A stretch of DNA of 64,000 nucleotides from CBDBZL01 sp031399025 (lineage in GTDB: Bacteria; Pseudomonadota; Alphaproteobacteria; Sphingomonadales; Sphingomonadaceae). Below are positions 25,804 through 34,017 of this stretch, piece after piece (position 1 is the first letter of the stretch; every line of letters begins with the position of its first letter). The stretch covers positions 1-64,000 of the forward strand of contig JANNOJ010000022.1 of the NCBI GenBank assembly GCA_031399025.1. The letters run 5' to 3'. The notes under the pieces were generated by a model that was not told the DNA's origin, did no database searches, and saw only the letters and a list, made by a program, of their open reading frames with translations. A program made the position numbers and the translations under genes.

Positions 25804-26888
25804 AGCTGGTGGTGCTCGGCCTCAGCCTGTCGTCGGCCTGGGGCAATGGCCACGCCACCACCTTGCGCGCGCTGCTCGCCGCCTTCGCGGCGCGCGGCCA
25901 CCAGGTGCTGTTCCTCGAGCGCGACGTGCCCTGGTACGCCGCCCATCGCGACCTGCCCGAGCCCGATTTCTGCCGTCTCGCCTATTACGCCAGCCCGGCC
26001 GACCTCGACGGCTGGGCGGACGAAGTCGCGGCCGCCGACGCGGTGATCGTCGGCTCCTACGTGCCCGACGGGGTGGCGGTGGGCCGCTGGGCGCAGCGCA
26101 CCGCCCGCGGGCCCGTCTGCTTCTACGACATCGACACCCCGGTCACGCTCGCCAAGCTCGCCCGCGGCGACTTCGAATACCTCTCGCCCGAACTGATCCC
26201 CGGCTACGACATCTACTTCTCCTTCACCGGTGGCCCCACGCTCGCCCGCCTGGAACGCGAGTTCGGCTCCCCGCGTGCCCGCGCGCTCTACTGCGCCGTC
26301 GACCCCGCGCGCTACCGCCCGCTCGCCGCGGCCCTGCGCTGGGACCTCTCGTACCTGGGCACTTACAGCCCCGACCGCCAGCCCATGCTCGAGCGCCTGC
26401 TGATCGAGCCCGCCCGCCGCTGCCCCGAGCGATGCTTCATGGTCGCCGGGCCGCAATACCCGGCCGACCTCGCCTGGCCCGCCAACGTCGGGCGGATCGA
26501 GCACCTGCCGCCCGCCGAGCACGCCGCCTTCTACGCCGCCTCGCGCTTCACGCTCAACCTCACCCGCGCCGACATGATCGCCGCCGGCTGGTCGCCCTCG
26601 GTGCGCCTGTTCGAGGCGGGCGCGTGCGGCACGCCGATCATCTCCGACCGCTGGGCGGGGATCGAGGAGCTGTTCGCGCCCGGCCGGGAGATCATCCTGG
26701 CCGACCACACCGAGGACGTCATCACCGCCCTCGCCCATCGGGCGCCGGCGGCGATCGGCGCCGCGGCGCGGCAGGTGGTCTTGGCGCACCACAGCGCGGA
26801 CCGCCGGGCCGAGCAGTTGGAGCACGACTTGCTGGCCGTCGCGCCAAACCTTGGCGCGCGGCTCCGCGGCGAACCGGCCGAGCCCTAG
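25800..26888 (+). CDS. CgeB-type glycosyltransferase-like protein, copy 3
   Basis: A 362-residue CgeB-type GT-B protein: VVLGLSLSSAWGNGHATTL, CFYDIDTPVTLAKLARGDF, YDIYFSFTGGPTLARLE, SYLGTYSPDRQPMLERLL, and SVRLFEAGACGTPIISDRW. GTG 25800 overlaps the copy 2 stop by four bases. It ends the six-gene coupled array that begins at 20252. Closest in layout to copy 2. Confidence 0.82.
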   Translation: MKLVVLGLSLSSAWGNGHATTLRALLAAFAARGHQVLFLERDVPWYAAHRDLPEPDFCRLAYYASPADLDGWADEVAAADAVIVGSYVPDGVAVGRWAQRTARGPVCFYDIDTPVTLAKLARGDFEYLSPELIPGYDIYFSFTGGPTLARLEREFGSPRARALYCAVDPARYRPLAAALRWDLSYLGTYSPDRQPMLERLLIEPARRCPERCFMVAGPQYPADLAWPANVGRIEHLPPAEHAAFYAASRFTLNLTRADMIAAGWSPSVRLFEAGACGTPIISDRWAGIEELFAPGREIILADHTEDVITALAHRAPAAIGAAARQVVLAHHSADRRAEQLEHDLLAVAPNLGARLRGEPAEP

Positions 26889-26992
26889 GTCTCCCTAGGG
26901 CAACGCGGCACTTTCCTGCACCGCGCGCATGGTGCACGGGAGCGCCGGGCGGGCGACCGGCGTTCGCCGTGGCTTGGCGGCAGGAGCGCTTA

Positions 26993-28087
26993 ATGATCGA
27001 ACCCGTCGACCGCGAGCGCGCCAGGATCGGCATCCTCACCTTCCACCGCTGCATCAATTACGGCTCCTACTGGCAGGCGCGCTCGCTGGTCATGGGTCTG
27101 CGCCGGCGGGGCCACGATGCGGTGCTGCTCGACCATCGCTGCCCGAAGGCGCAGCGGGCCGAGTGGCGCTGTGCGTTCCAGCCGCTGCTGCCCCGCCGCT
27201 CGCCGCGCAGCGATTTCGCGCATTATGCCATCAAGGCCCGCCGGCTGATCGACGCCGCCGACGCCCTGCCCAATTCGGCCCCCTTCGCGCTCGAAGCGCC
27301 CGAACTGTCCGACGAATACGGCCTGGTGATCGTCGGCAGCGACGAGGTCTGGAACATCCAGCACCCCTGGTACGGCGGCCGGACGGCGTTCTACGGCGAG
27401 GGCTTGCGCGCGCGCCGCATCGTCTCCTACGCCGCCAGCTTCGGCAGCCAGGACGCGGCGGGCGGCCTGCACCCCGCCTGGTCCGCGCGCCTGCGCCGAT
27501 TCGAGGCGATCTCGGTGCGCGACCGCAATTCGCGCCAGATGGTCCGCGATGGACTGGCGATCGAGCCGACGATCGTGCTCGATCCGGTGCTCCAGTTCCC
27601 GCCCGAAATGCCGCCGGCACCCGCGCCGGGCGCAGCGCGCGAGCCCTACCTCGCCGTCTACGGCCACAGCTTCCCCGCTTGGTACGCCGCCGCGGTGCGC
27701 GCCCATGCCCGGGCGGCGGGCCTGCGGCTGGTGAGCGTGGGCTACCGCAACGATTGGGCCGACGAGCAGCGGATCGATGCCTCTCCCGCCGAGTTCGCCG
27801 CGCTGATCGCCCACGCCGCCAGCGTGGCGACCAATTTCTTCCACGGCTGCGTCTTCGCCTTGGCGTACCAGCGGCCGTTCGCCTGCGTCACCTCCGCCTA
27901 CCGCGCCAACAAGCTGGGCGACCTCGCCGCGGCGGTGGGCGCCGAGGAGCGGCTGGTGGGCAGCGAGCAAGATGCCGAGGCGCGCATGGCCGATCTGCTC
28001 TCGCGCCCGCTCGACCCGGCCGTCGCCGAGCGTATCGCGGCGCTGCGGGCGCAATCCGACGCGTTCCTGGCGCGGGTCCTTGCCTGA
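26993..28087 (+). CDS. Polysaccharide pyruvyl transferase-family protein
   Basis: A 364-residue protein of the polysaccharide pyruvyl transferase (CsaB/WcaK-like) superfamily, which adds pyruvate ketals to sugars. It opens with GILTFHRCINYGSYWQA, then LVIVGSDEVWNIQHPWYGG and VSYAASFGSQDA; SVRDRNSRQMV and ATNFFHGCVFALAYQRPF are the family's later conserved segments. AGGAG lies six bases before ATG 26993. The last eight bases overlap the FrhB-like gene. Pairing with an FrhB-like protein recurs in exopolysaccharide loci. Confidence 0.88.
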   Translation: MIEPVDRERARIGILTFHRCINYGSYWQARSLVMGLRRRGHDAVLLDHRCPKAQRAEWRCAFQPLLPRRSPRSDFAHYAIKARRLIDAADALPNSAPFALEAPELSDEYGLVIVGSDEVWNIQHPWYGGRTAFYGEGLRARRIVSYAASFGSQDAAGGLHPAWSARLRRFEAISVRDRNSRQMVRDGLAIEPTIVLDPVLQFPPEMPPAPAPGAAREPYLAVYGHSFPAWYAAAVRAHARAAGLRLVSVGYRNDWADEQRIDASPAEFAALIAHAASVATNFFHGCVFALAYQRPFACVTSAYRANKLGDLAAAVGAEERLVGSEQDAEARMADLLSRPLDPAVAERIAALRAQSDAFLARVLA

Positions 28088-29528
28088 CCCCGGACCCTCG
28101 ACCGGCCAGCTGAGCCCGGCCCAGATCATCGCTTCGGGCCTGTGCATCGGCTGCGGCGTGTGCGCTTCGGGAGCGGCTGGCGCAGGCGACTCCCCGCCCG
28201 GGCGCGCCATGCGCTGGAACCGCTACGGCCAGCTTGCCCCCGCTGGCCCGGCCGACTGGTTGGACAAGCCCACCGCCCGCCAGGCGGCGATCTGCCCGTT
28301 CTCGCCCACCGCCCGCAACGAGGATGCCATCGCCGCCGAGCTGTTCCCGGGTGCGCCGCACGCCGAGGAGCATATCGGCCGCTACCGGGCCAGTTATGTC
28401 GGGCACGCCGCCGATGCCGAGCTGCACGCGGCGGGCAGTTCGGGCGGCCTGGTCACCTGGGCCGCGGCCGAGCTGCTCCGCCGCGGGCTGGTGGACGGGG
28501 TCGCCCACGTCGCCCCGCTCGATCCGCAGGCCGACGGCCGGCTGTTCGGCTATCGCATCTCGCGCACTCAGGGTGAGGTGCGCGCTCGCGCCAAGTCGCG
28601 CTATTACCCGATCGAGCTGTCGCAGGTGCTGGACGCAATCCGCGCGACGCCGGGGCGCTATGCGGTGGTCGGCATCCCCTGCTTCATCAAGGCGGTGCAC
28701 CTGGTGCGCGCCGCCGATCCGCTGCTGGCGGAGCGCATCGTGCACACGCTGGGGCTGTTCTGCGGCCACATGAAGAGCGCCGCGCTGGTCGACAGCTTCG
28801 CCCTGCAGATGGGCGCCGCGCCAGACCGGGTGCGGGCGGTGGACTACCGGCTCAAGAACCCCGCCCGGCCGGCGAACTGGTATCGCAGCCAGCTGCACCT
28901 GGCCGATGGCGGCACCGCCGAGCAGGATTGGTGGCACCTCTTGGAGGGCGATTGGGGCTCGGGCTGCTTCCAGAGCAGCGCCTGCGATTTCTGCGACGAC
29001 GTGGTGGCCGAGACCGCCGACATCGCCTTCGGCGATGCCTGGGTCGAGCCCTATTCCTCCGACGGACGGGGCACCAACGTGGTGATCGTCCGCTCGCCGG
29101 TGCTGCACGCATTGGTCGAGGAGGGCATCGCCGCCGGGCGCTTGTCGCTGCGGCCGGTCGACGCGGCCTTCGTGGTCGAGACCCAGGCGGCGGGCTTGCG
29201 CCAGCGCCGCGAAGGGCTGGCCTATCGCCTGGCGCTGCGCACGCGCGGCCTCATGCCGGTCAAGCGGGTGGCGCCGCGCCGCGCCGGGCTGCCGCTGCGC
29301 CGCCGCGCGATCTACCGGCTGCGCAGCGCGATCAGCGCCGCCAGCCACCCGCTGTTCGCCCTGTCGCGCCGGACCGGCCGCCGCGCGCTGTACGAGCGGC
29401 CCACCCGGCTGCTGCTCACCATCTACCAGGCGCTGGCCTATTCGCGCGGCCGGCTGGGCGCGCTGGTCGACCGGCTGGAACGGCTCGGCCGCGCGGATGA
29501 TCGAACCAAACGCGGGCCGGGGCGTTAG
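28080..29528 (+). CDS. FrhB-like (coenzyme F420 hydrogenase beta-type) protein
   Basis: A 482-residue protein with an N-terminal iron-sulfur-like motif, GLCIGCGVCASG, then HAAGSSGGLVTWAAAELL, YAVVGIPCFIKAVHLVR, LFCGHMKSAALVDSF and CDFCDDVVAETADIAFGDAW. The last is the conserved C-terminal segment of the FrhB/FdhB family. Homologues in polysaccharide clusters are thought to reduce or modify sugar-linked groups with Fe-S and flavin, not to use F420. TTG 28080 is the probable start; it keeps the Cys motif near the N-terminus and overlaps the pyruvyltransferase stop by eight bases. No good ribosome site supports it. Confidence 0.8.
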   Translation: MPDPGPSTGQLSPAQIIASGLCIGCGVCASGAAGAGDSPPGRAMRWNRYGQLAPAGPADWLDKPTARQAAICPFSPTARNEDAIAAELFPGAPHAEEHIGRYRASYVGHAADAELHAAGSSGGLVTWAAAELLRRGLVDGVAHVAPLDPQADGRLFGYRISRTQGEVRARAKSRYYPIELSQVLDAIRATPGRYAVVGIPCFIKAVHLVRAADPLLAERIVHTLGLFCGHMKSAALVDSFALQMGAAPDRVRAVDYRLKNPARPANWYRSQLHLADGGTAEQDWWHLLEGDWGSGCFQSSACDFCDDVVAETADIAFGDAWVEPYSSDGRGTNVVIVRSPVLHALVEEGIAAGRLSLRPVDAAFVVETQAAGLRQRREGLAYRLALRTRGLMPVKRVAPRRAGLPLRRRAIYRLRSAISAASHPLFALSRRTGRRALYERPTRLLLTIYQALAYSRGRLGALVDRLERLGRADDRTKRGPGR

Positions 29529-29535
29529 CCTCGCG

Positions 29536-31143
29536 ATGGACGCAGCAAGACGGCCGTGGTGGGAAAGCGCGGTGATCTACCAGGTCTACCCGCGCTCCTT
29601 CCAGGACAGCGACGGCGACGGCGTGGGCGATCTTGCCGGCATCACCGCGCGGCTGGACTACCTGGAGCGGTTGGGGGTGGATGCGCTCTGGCTCTCGCCC
29701 ATCTATCCCTCGCCGATGGCCGATTTCGGCTACGACGTGGCTGATTACTGCGCCGTCGACCCGCTGTTCGGCGACCTGGCCGGCTTCGACGCGCTGCTCG
29801 CCGCCGCGCATGCGCGCGGGCTCAAGGTGCTGCTCGATTTCGTGCCCAACCACACCTCCAGCGAGCATCCCTGGTTCGTCGAAAGCCGCGCCTCGCGCGA
29901 CCATCCCCGGCGCGACTGGTACATCTGGCGCGATCCCGCCCCGGATGGCGGCCCGCCCAACAACTGGATCAGCGATTTCGGCGGCTCCTCGTGGGAATGG
30001 GATCCGGCCACCGGCCAGTACTACCTCCACGCGTTCCTCAAGGAGCAGCCGGACCTCAACTGGCGCAACCCGCAGGTGCGCGCGGCGATGGCGCAGGTGC
30101 TGCGCTTCTGGTTCGCCCGCGGCGTCGACGGGTTCCGCATCGACGTCCTGTGGCATTGCATCAAGGCATTGGATTTCAGGGATAATCCGCCCAATCCCGA
30201 ATACCGGCCCGAACTGGGCGAGAAGCTGAAAGTCCTCCAACTCCACTCGACCGACCAGCCGGAAGTCCATCAGCTGGCGCATGTGTTTCGTCAACTAGCC
30301 GACGAATACGGCGATCGGCTGCTGATCGGCGAGATCTACCTGCCGGTGCCTAGGCTGGTGGAATATTACGGCACGCCGACCGCGCCGGGGGTCCACTTGC
30401 CGTTCAATTTCCAGCTGATCGACCTCGCCTGGGACCCGGCCGCCATCGCCGCGGCGATCCGCCATTACGAGCTCAGCCTGCCCCCCGGCGGCTGGCCCAA
30501 TTGGGTGCTTGGCAATCACGACCGGCCACGGATCGCCGCGCGGGTGGGGGAGGCGCAGGCGCGCGTGGCCGCGATGCTGCTGCTGACGCTGCGGGGGACG
30601 CCGACGATCTACCAGGGCGACGAGCTCGGCATCGGCAACGTCGCCATTGCGCCCGCGCTGGTGCGCGATCCGCGCGAACTGCGCGAGCCGGGCCTGGGCC
30701 TTGGCCGCGACCCGGCGCGTACGCCGATGGCGTGGGACCGCAGCTCCAACGCCGGCTTCAGCACCGCTGATCCGTGGCTGCCGCTGCATCCGGACTGGCG
30801 CGCGCGCAACGTGGCGGCGCAAGCGGACGATGCCGGCTCCATGCTCCGGCTGTACCGCCGACTGCTGGAGCTGAGGCGCGAGCAGCCGGCGCTGTCGCGG
30901 GGCGCGATCAGGGAGATTGCCGGTGATGGCGGCGCGCTCCATTACATTCGCCAGGACGAGGCGGGGCAGATCATCGTCGCGTTGAACCTGGGGCGTGAGG
31001 AAACCTACGTCGATCGCCTATTCCAGGGCTGCGCCGTGCCGCTGCTCTCGACCCTGGGCGAGCCCGCATTCGGCATGGTCGCCGGCGGTGGCCGTATTCC
31101 GCTGCGCCCTAACGAGGGCCTGATCCTCAAGCTGGAGCGCTGA
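29536..31143 (+). CDS. GH13 alpha-glucosidase
   Basis: A 535-residue GH13 oligo-1,6-glucosidase/alpha-glucosidase-type enzyme. It opens WWESAVIYQVYPRSFQDSDG. Catalytic residues are visible: nucleophile Asp203 in DGFRIDVLWH, acid/base Glu266 in LLIGEIYLP, and Asp329 in VLGNHDRPR, plus DFVPNHTSSEHPW. ATG 29536 gives a normal N-terminus and a seven-base gap; ATG 29497 is possible but overlaps the previous gene by 32 bases. No signal peptide, so cytoplasmic. It may trim a glucan intermediate or supply glucose to the locus. Trehalulose or sucrose isomerase activities share the fold. Confidence 0.88.
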   Translation: MDAARRPWWESAVIYQVYPRSFQDSDGDGVGDLAGITARLDYLERLGVDALWLSPIYPSPMADFGYDVADYCAVDPLFGDLAGFDALLAAAHARGLKVLLDFVPNHTSSEHPWFVESRASRDHPRRDWYIWRDPAPDGGPPNNWISDFGGSSWEWDPATGQYYLHAFLKEQPDLNWRNPQVRAAMAQVLRFWFARGVDGFRIDVLWHCIKALDFRDNPPNPEYRPELGEKLKVLQLHSTDQPEVHQLAHVFRQLADEYGDRLLIGEIYLPVPRLVEYYGTPTAPGVHLPFNFQLIDLAWDPAAIAAAIRHYELSLPPGGWPNWVLGNHDRPRIAARVGEAQARVAAMLLLTLRGTPTIYQGDELGIGNVAIAPALVRDPRELREPGLGLGRDPARTPMAWDRSSNAGFSTADPWLPLHPDWRARNVAAQADDAGSMLRLYRRLLELRREQPALSRGAIREIAGDGGALHYIRQDEAGQIIVALNLGREETYVDRLFQGCAVPLLSTLGEPAFGMVAGGGRIPLRPNEGLILKLER

Positions 31144-31148
31144 GCGCC

Positions 31149-32180
31149 ATGCGCATCGCCATGATCGCGCCGATCGCCTGGCGCACCCCGCCGCGCCATT
31201 ACGGGCCGTGGGAATTGGTCACCAGCCTGCTCACCGAGGGATTGGTGAAGCTGGGGGTGGACGTGACCCTGTTCGCCACCCAGGACAGCCTTACGACGGC
31301 CTGTCTCGATGCGGTGGTGCCCGCGCCCTACAGCGAGGATCCTTCGATCGATGCCAAGGTGTGGGAGCACCGCCATCTGGCGCACGTCTTCGAGCAGGCG
31401 GATAAGTTCGACCTGATCCACAACCAGGCCGATTTCCCCGCCCATGCCTTCTCGGGCCTGGTCTCCACCCCCATGGTGACCACCATCCACGGCTTCTCGT
31501 CCGAGCGGATCCTGCCGATGTACCAGCCCTACCAGGACCGCGTGCACTACGTCGCCATCAGCGCGGCCGACCGGCATCCAGACCTGCGCTACGCGGCCAC
31601 GATCCACCATGGCATCGCCCAGGCCGATTTCCCGCTCGACGAAGCGGGCGGCGAGGGCCTGGTGTATTTCGGCCGCATTCACCCGCACAAGGGCGCGCGC
31701 GAGGCGATCGCGGTGGCGCGCGCGACCGGGCGCCGCCTCGACATTTACGGCCCGGTGCAGGACCAGGGTTATTTCGAGCGCGAAGTGCTACCCCACGTGG
31801 ACGGCGACCGCGTGGTCTATCACGGCTCGGTCGGCGGCGCGCAGCGGGCCAGGGCGCTGGGCGGGGCTCACGCGCTGCTCCATCTCATCAGCTTCGCCGA
31901 GCCCTTCGGCTTAGCCGTGGTCGAAGCGATGGTTTGCGGCACGCCGGTGATTGCCACGCGCCGCGGTGCGATGCCCGAACTGATCGAACACCGCCATACC
32001 GGTTTGCTGATCGACACGCCGGAGGATGCGGCAGCGGCCGTGGGCGAGGTCGGCGACCTCGACCGGCGGATCGTGTCGGCCATCGCCCGCAACAGGTTCT
32101 CCGCCGAGCGGATGGCGAAGGATTATCTGCGGCTCTACCGGCGGATCCTGGCTGGCGAGACACGAGGGAATTCCCGCTAA
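31149..32180 (+). CDS. GT4-family glycosyltransferase
   Basis: A 343-residue GT-B glycosyltransferase. N-terminal MIAPIAWRTPPRHYGPWE contains the Tyr-Gly-Pro-Trp-Glu variant of the acceptor-domain opening. VYFGRIHPHKGAREAIAVA starts the donor domain, and SFAEPFGLAVVEAMVCGTP carries the E-x7-E motif. It follows the alpha-glucosidase by five bases and is the last gene before a 364-base gap. The combination of GH13 plus this GT4 is also seen in trehalose/glucan loci elsewhere, so it could act on a glucosyl acceptor. Confidence 0.87.
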   Translation: MRIAMIAPIAWRTPPRHYGPWELVTSLLTEGLVKLGVDVTLFATQDSLTTACLDAVVPAPYSEDPSIDAKVWEHRHLAHVFEQADKFDLIHNQADFPAHAFSGLVSTPMVTTIHGFSSERILPMYQPYQDRVHYVAISAADRHPDLRYAATIHHGIAQADFPLDEAGGEGLVYFGRIHPHKGAREAIAVARATGRRLDIYGPVQDQGYFEREVLPHVDGDRVVYHGSVGGAQRARALGGAHALLHLISFAEPFGLAVVEAMVCGTPVIATRRGAMPELIEHRHTGLLIDTPEDAAAAVGEVGDLDRRIVSAIARNRFSAERMAKDYLRLYRRILAGETRGNSR

Positions 32181-32544
32181 TTCATCATGTTGTGTCCGGA
32201 TGCGGGGCAGGAGCGAGCGGGTCGTTGACCCGTGAACGAGACTGCGACGGGAGTTCGCATATGTTCGTGCGCTCCCATATTGCAGCCGCTAACGGCTTGG
32301 TTGCAACCGACCGCCGCGGGTTGTTTGATCGCTCGGCCGTGCGAGGCCTTCGTACATATGTTTGCATCTTAGAGGATGACCGGTATTGTGCTTTGCACAA
32401 AAGTCGATTTGCGAAGGGGGTTCTTAACGGGGGCGGAGTATTAGGCGCGGCGGTGTGCTGTTGGGCGCCGGCGGGCTGCGGGAACGGGCAGCTGTCGGCA
32501 CTGGTAAGCCATTGGGGTCGCATATCAAATCGGGGGCAAGCAGG
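32181..32544. other. Intergenic region with palindrome, no gene seen
   Basis: No convincing reading frame. It is less G+C-rich than its flanks and holds a perfect palindrome at 32386-32400, about 145 bases before the acyl carrier protein gene. It probably contains the promoter of the acyl-carrier/acyltransferase operon. GGGGGC followed by CAAGCAGG precedes ATG 32545. Confidence 0.6.
32386..32400. promoter_or_regulatory. Perfect palindrome TTGTGC-TTT-GCACAA
   Basis: Six-base inverted arms with a three-base centre, followed by AAG. The right arm with flank, TGCACAAAAG, recurs exactly at 42159-42168 in another imperfect palindrome upstream of the PHB-depolymerase-like gene. This suggests a shared operator. 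Confidence 0.45.
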
Positions 32545-32799
32545 ATGACGACCACCGAGCAGGTGATCCGGATCGTTGCGGCGCAGCTGCAGCGCAAGCC
32601 CGGCGAATTCTCGATCGACACCAACCTGCAGGAAGCGGGATTCGAATCGATCGACGTGATCGAGACGGTGTTTGCCCTGGAGGAGCGGTTCGGGATCGAC
32701 ATTCCGTTCAACGCCAACGACCAGGCCGCCGCCTTGGCCACGGTGCGCGACGTGGTCGAGATCGTCGAACAGCAGCTTGCACGCAAGAACGCGGCCTGA
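32545..32799 (+). CDS. Acyl carrier protein (NodF-like role)
   Basis: An 84-residue acidic acyl carrier protein. The phosphopantetheine Ser is Ser35 in EAGFESIDVIETVFALEER, matching the conserved Asp/Glu-Ser-Leu/Ile motif. It is separate from any fatty-acid synthesis gene set and sits directly before a ketoacyl synthase, which it overlaps (TGATG). This pairing mirrors nodF-nodE, where a dedicated carrier and synthase make a special acyl chain for a sugar. ATG 32545 lies after a purine-rich stretch. Confidence 0.88.
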   Translation: MTTTEQVIRIVAAQLQRKPGEFSIDTNLQEAGFESIDVIETVFALEERFGIDIPFNANDQAAALATVRDVVEIVEQQLARKNAA

Positions 32800-34004
32800 T
32801 GAAGCGCGTCGCGGTTACCGGGCTGGGCGCGGTTTCGCCTGGCGGTCTGACCGCGGCAACCACCTGGGCGGCGGTGCGCGACGGACGCAGCGCGATCGGC
32901 CCGATCGACTGCCGGCGCGGCGAGCACCTGCGCGTGCCGATCGCCGCCCAGGTGCGCGATTTCGACCCGGCCCCGCATTTCGACGCGCGCCAGGCATCCA
33001 TGTATGACCGTTTCGCCCAGCTCGCGGTGGTCGCGGCGCGCGAGGCCTTCGCCGATGCGGGCCTGACCGTGGAGGATCCCGCGGTGCGGTTGGCGCCCTT
33101 GATTCTGGGTGTCGGGGTGGGCGGGCTGCACACGCTCGACGATGCCTTCTTCGGCGTGTACGGGCGCCACCAGCCCAAGCGCCACCCGCTGACCATTCCG
33201 CGCCTGATGGTCAACGCCGCGCCCAGTCTGGTCTCGATGGACCTGGGCACCAGGGGCATGACCTACGCCATCGCCAGCGCCTGCGCCTCGGGCACCCATG
33301 CGATCGGCACCGCGTTCCACATGATCCGCGGCGGGGGGGCGCAAGTGGCCATCACCGGCGGCAGCGAATCGTGCATCACCAACGGCACCATGCTGGCCTG
33401 GGAGGCGCTGCGGGTGCTGTCGAACGATAACTGCCGCCCCTTCTCGCGCGATCGCAGCGGCCTGGTGGTGGGCGAGGGGGCAGCCATCCTGGTGCTCGAG
33501 GAATGGGACCGCGCCAACGCCCGCGGGGCGCGGATTTATGCCGAGATCGTCGGCTTCGGGGGCAATGCCGATGCCGGCGACCTCACCTCGATGGACGTGG
33601 CGAACGCGGCGGAGGCCATGCGGCTGGCGATGGCGGACGGCGGGCTGGCGCCAAGCAAGGTCGATTACATCAACGCCCACGGCACCGGCACGACGATGAA
33701 CGACAAGCACGAAAGCGCCGCGATCCACCTGGCGTTCGCGGGCGCGCCGCTGCCGCTGGTCAGTTCCAGCAAGGCGGTGCTCGGGCACAGCCTGGGGGCG
33801 GCCGGTGCGCTCGAGGCGCTGGTGGTGTGCCAGGCGCTGGCCGAGCAGGTGATTCCGCCCACCGCCAATTGCACCGATCCCGATACCGCTTTGGGGCTCG
33901 ACATGGTGCCCGAAGGGCCGCGGGCGATGCCGCTGGAGGTGTGCCTGTCGAACAGTTTCGCCTTCGGCGGGCTCAACGCCGTCCTCGCGCTGCGCCGGGC
34001 CTAG
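32799..34004 (+). CDS. Beta-ketoacyl-ACP synthase (FabF/NodE type)
   Basis: A 401-residue thiolase-fold condensing enzyme with a full Cys-His-His triad: Cys162 in ASACASGTHAIG, His294 in INAHGTGTTMND, and His330 in LGHSLGAAGALEAL. SNSFAFGGLNAVL near the end is also conserved. It elongates acyl chains on ACP. The start overlaps the ACP stop, so the two are translated together. In this context it likely makes a dedicated acyl group for the neighbouring membrane acyltransferase rather than serving bulk fatty-acid synthesis. Confidence 0.92.
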   Translation: MKRVAVTGLGAVSPGGLTAATTWAAVRDGRSAIGPIDCRRGEHLRVPIAAQVRDFDPAPHFDARQASMYDRFAQLAVVAAREAFADAGLTVEDPAVRLAPLILGVGVGGLHTLDDAFFGVYGRHQPKRHPLTIPRLMVNAAPSLVSMDLGTRGMTYAIASACASGTHAIGTAFHMIRGGGAQVAITGGSESCITNGTMLAWEALRVLSNDNCRPFSRDRSGLVVGEGAAILVLEEWDRANARGARIYAEIVGFGGNADAGDLTSMDVANAAEAMRLAMADGGLAPSKVDYINAHGTGTTMNDKHESAAIHLAFAGAPLPLVSSSKAVLGHSLGAAGALEALVVCQALAEQVIPPTANCTDPDTALGLDMVPEGPRAMPLEVCLSNSFAFGGLNAVLALRRA

Positions 34005-34017
34005 CTGCGGCGAGCCG

